Source of the DNA: JAICJR01 sp963848495
GTDB taxonomy: Bacteria; Actinomycetota; Thermoleophilia; Solirubrobacterales; Thermoleophilaceae
DNA: 64,000 nt
Assembly (NCBI GenBank): GCA_963848495.1
Contig: CAWKDV010000002.1
Location: 1,550,001 to 1,614,000 of the forward strand
Direction: 5' to 3'
Part shown: positions 61,909 to 64,000 of the stretch, one piece after another
Layout of the letters: the number at the start of each line of letters is the position of its first letter
Position numbering within the stretch: the stretch's first letter is position 1
Program-made: the position numbers and the translations under genes
The notes under the pieces: generated by a model
The model's database searches: none
Seen by the model: only the letters and a program-made list of their open reading frames with translations
Told to the model about the DNA's origin: nothing

Positions 61909-63522
61909 ATGGCGTCAGCACGCAGATCGCTTCGAAGCCGGCTCCGGCGGGGCGCCATGGCGACCGAGGCGCCGCCGGCTCCACGCGAAGCTGCCACCCC
62001 GGCTGCGCCCGAGCCCGCCGCGGTCGAGATTGCGCCGAACGATCCGCTCCTGGCCCTGTTCGAGGGCGCCAGCGGCGTCGTGGACATCGACGAGCTCGAA
62101 TTGGACTCCCCCGCCGTGCGGGAGCTCAAGGCGGCGGGCGTCAAGCTCGCCGTGCCGCTGATCAGCCAGGGCGAGCTGATCGGTGTCCTCAACCTCGGGC
62201 CGCGACTGTCGGAGCAGGACTACTCGTCCGACGACCGCAAGCTGCTTGACAACCTTGCCGCGCAGGCGGCCCCGGCGCTGCGCATTGGCCAACTGGTCCG
62301 CGAGCAGGAGGCGGAAGCCGCCACGCGCCAGCGCTTCGAACAGGAACTCGAAGTGGCCCGCCTCATCCAGCAGCACTTCCTGCCCAAGGAACTGCCGGCG
62401 CTGCCCGGCTGGGAGATCGCGGCCTACTACAGCCCGGCACGCGAAGTCGGAGGCGACTTCTACGACGTGATCCCGCTGCCAGACGGGCGGTTCGGGTTCG
62501 TGGTCGGCGACGTGACCGACAAGGGCGTCCCCGCCGCGCTGGTCATGTCCGCCACCCGCAGCGTGTTGCGCGCCTCGGCCCAGCGCCTGATCGAGCCCGG
62601 GCTGGTTCTCGAGCGCGTCAACGACCACCTCTGTCCCGACATGCCCGAGAAGATGTTCGTCACCTGCCTCTACTGCGTCCTCAACCTGGAGAACGGGCAT
62701 CTGCGGTTCGCGAACGCCGGCCACGACTTGCCCTACGTGAAGACCCACGACGGCGTGGTGGAGTTGCGGGCGCGCGGCATGCCGCTCGGGCTCATGCCCG
62801 GCATGCACTACGAAGAGCACGAGGCAACGCTCGAGCCGGGCGACAGCGTGCTCCTGCACTCCGACGGCGTCGTGGAGTCCCACGACCCGAAGCGGGAGAT
62901 GTTCGGCTTCCCGCGGCTCAAGGAGACGATGGCCGGCGCGCCGGATGGTCGCGAGCTGATCGACCGCGTACTGCGCGACCTCGAGAACTTCACCGGACCT
63001 GGCGCCGAGCAGGAGGACGACATCACGATGGTCAGCCTTCAGCGCACGGGCGGCGCGGCGCGCGCGCCCGCCAGCTCGAACGGCAACGTGCTCGCGGAGT
63101 TCGAGCTCCCCAGCGCGCCCGGCAATGAACGCGAAGCAATGGAGCGCGTTGCGAGCGCAATCGCGGGCCTCGGCCTGCAGCCCGCTCGCGTGGAGCGCCT
63201 CAAGACCGCCGTGGCCGAGGCCACGATGAACGCGATGGAGCACGGCAACGAGTACCGGCCCGACCGGCCGGTATCGATCCGTGTGCTCCGCTTCGCCGAG
63301 CTCGTGCGCGTCCAGGTCACCGACTCCGGCGGCGCGAGCGAGCTCCCCAAATCGGAGGCCCCGGACCTCGAGGCGAAGCTCGAGGGACGCCAGAAGCCCC
63401 GAGGCTGGGGTCTGTTCCTGATCGAAAAGATGGTCGACGAGGCGCGCGTCACAAGCGAGAACGGCGGACGCACGGTCGAGCTCGACGTACGCCTGAAGGA
63501 GGACACAGATGGCAAAGAGTGA
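61909..63522 (+). CDS. RsbU-like PP2C phosphatase fused to RsbW-like kinase
   Basis: 537 aa. A partial GAF-like region (about 55-135; VPLISQGELIGVLNLG and LLDNLAAQAAPALRI), a coiled linker (EQELEVARLIQQHFLPKELP), and a SpoIIE/RsbU PP2C domain (about 165-385; REVGGDFYDVI, VVGDVTDKGVPAAL, DSVLLHSDGVVES, EDDITMVSL). The C-terminal HATPase_c_2 anti-sigma-kinase domain (about 400-530) has AVAEATMNAMEHGN and the G-box GWGLFLIEKM. It carries both opposing activities of a partner switch. Ribosome site AAAGGA. Overlaps the STAS gene by 14 nt. Confidence 0.92.
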   Translation: MASARRSLRSRLRRGAMATEAPPAPREAATPAAPEPAAVEIAPNDPLLALFEGASGVVDIDELELDSPAVRELKAAGVKLAVPLISQGELIGVLNLGPRLSEQDYSSDDRKLLDNLAAQAAPALRIGQLVREQEAEAATRQRFEQELEVARLIQQHFLPKELPALPGWEIAAYYSPAREVGGDFYDVIPLPDGRFGFVVGDVTDKGVPAALVMSATRSVLRASAQRLIEPGLVLERVNDHLCPDMPEKMFVTCLYCVLNLENGHLRFANAGHDLPYVKTHDGVVELRARGMPLGLMPGMHYEEHEATLEPGDSVLLHSDGVVESHDPKREMFGFPRLKETMAGAPDGRELIDRVLRDLENFTGPGAEQEDDITMVSLQRTGGAARAPASSNGNVLAEFELPSAPGNEREAMERVASAIAGLGLQPARVERLKTAVAEATMNAMEHGNEYRPDRPVSIRVLRFAELVRVQVTDSGGASELPKSEAPDLEAKLEGRQKPRGWGLFLIEKMVDEARVTSENGGRTVELDVRLKEDTDGKE

Positions 63523-63841
63523 GCTTCAGGCCACCGTGCGTGAGCAGGACCGGGTCGCGGTGATCGACCTGGCGGGCGACGTGAACTCCTCCGCCGAGTC
63601 CGCGCTGAACGCGGCTTACGCCGACGCAGCCAACCGGGCAACCGGCGCGGTGGGACTCAACTTCGAGCACGCCGACTACATCAACAGCACCGGCATCGCG
63701 TTGATCGTCGGGCTCTTGGCGCAGGCACGCGCGAACGGAATCGAGGTGAAGGCCTACGGCCTCTCAGACCACTACCGGGAGATCTTCGAGATCACACGAC
63801 TGTCCGACTTCATAACGATCGAAGGGAACGATCATGCCTGA
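63509..63841 (+). CDS. STAS-domain anti-sigma factor antagonist
   Basis: 110 aa. RsbV/SpoIIAA-like: VAVIDLAGDVNSSAESALNAAY, then NFEHADYINSTGIALIVGLL with the phosphorylatable Ser60 and conserved STGI. Substrate of the upstream kinase/phosphatase fusion by context. The start at 63509 lies inside that gene; the end overlaps the next STAS gene by 8 nt. Confidence 0.92.
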   Translation: MAKSELQATVREQDRVAVIDLAGDVNSSAESALNAAYADAANRATGAVGLNFEHADYINSTGIALIVGLLAQARANGIEVKAYGLSDHYREIFEITRLSDFITIEGNDHA

Positions 63842-64000
63842 GGCAGCAACAACCAGTTTCGACGTCCACGAGGTCTCCAAGACGACTCGGGCGATCGAGA
63901 TCAAAGGCGACATCACGGCGCAGAGCGAGGACGTTCTGATGGATGCCTATACGCGCGCGAGCGGTGAGGGCGTCACGGCGATCGTCCTGGACTTCTCCGG
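63834..64000 (+). CDS. Second STAS-domain protein (3' partial)
   Basis: ATG 63834 overlaps the previous stop by 8 nt. The visible 55 residues (TTSFDVHEVSKTTRAIEIKG, DITAQSEDVLMDAYTRASGE, VTAIVLDFS) match the first half of a STAS fold; the window ends just before the expected phospho-Ser loop, so its signalling status is unknown. Confidence 0.85.
   Translation, partial: MPEAATTSFDVHEVSKTTRAIEIKGDITAQSEDVLMDAYTRASGEGVTAIVLDFS

Overview
The window looks like chromosomal DNA of a high-GC actinobacterium. Gene families and gene order (tig-clpP-clpX; mreBCD-mrdA-rodA-rng-rplU-rpmA-obg-proB-proA-nadD-rsfS; comEA-comEC-holA-rpsT-murJ-lepA) fit the deep-branching class Thermoleophilia, order Solirubrobacterales. 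That placement is inferred from family resemblance, not from a marker phylogeny. Many start codons are GTG or TTG, the two tRNA genes do not encode CCA, and many transcription units have a TANNNT -10-like hexamer only 6-10 nt before the start codon, which suggests leaderless mRNAs. Layout: 1-5.2 kb holds the 3' part of a GntR/FCD regulator, purU, a convergent DUF1003 protein, a secreted 13-repeat beta-propeller protein, and two membrane proteins. 5.2-8.6 kb is protein quality control: tig, clpP, clpX. 8.7-10.4 kb is a small accessory patch: a CxxC mini-protein, an XRE/nucleotidyltransferase toxin-antitoxin-like pair, and a broken metallo-beta-lactamase-fold gene. 10.4-13.3 kb pairs a cupredoxin-like lipoprotein with a GGDEF-EAL protein. 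13.3-19.1 kb: valS, folC, a zinc-ribbon membrane protein, ndk and maf. 19.3-34.5 kb is the large cell-shape, ribosome and proline block: mreB, mreC, mreD, mrdA, rodA (frameshifted), rng, rplU, rpmA, a DUF1028 protein, a VOC protein, obg, an LLM-type flavin-dependent oxidoreductase, proB, proA, nadD, rsfS. 34.5-35.4 kb is a mobile-looking spot: a tiny reverse-strand gene, a duplicated rsfS tail, and a PD-(D/E)XK endonuclease gene whose reading frame runs through tRNA-Ala(GGC). 35.4-43.4 kb: a long coiled-coil protein, leuS (frameshifted), an Orn/Lys/Arg decarboxylase, acylphosphatase, a secreted HExxH protease and an OsmC protein. 43.4-52.3 kb: DNA uptake (comEA, comEC), holA, rpsT, murJ, lepA and tRNA-Pro(CGG). 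52.3-53.5 kb is a gene graveyard: truncated frnE, a decayed hypothetical gene, a tRNA-like remnant and the 3' half of a tRNA-Val. 53.5-64 kb is signalling: a BTAD-AAA-TPR regulator translationally coupled to a ferric-reductase-like flavoprotein; divergently, three tandem output-less membrane sensors, a class III cyclase, an RsbU-RsbW-like phosphatase/kinase fusion and two STAS proteins (the last cut by the window end). The sensor genes overlap by 4-14 nt and probably form one operon linking membrane sensing to a cyclic nucleotide and to partner switching. No CRISPR array, rRNA gene, intact transposase or integrase was seen. Three genes are frame-disrupted (metallo-beta-lactamase-fold, rodA, leuS). 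Two of them should be essential, so sequence or assembly errors must be considered.
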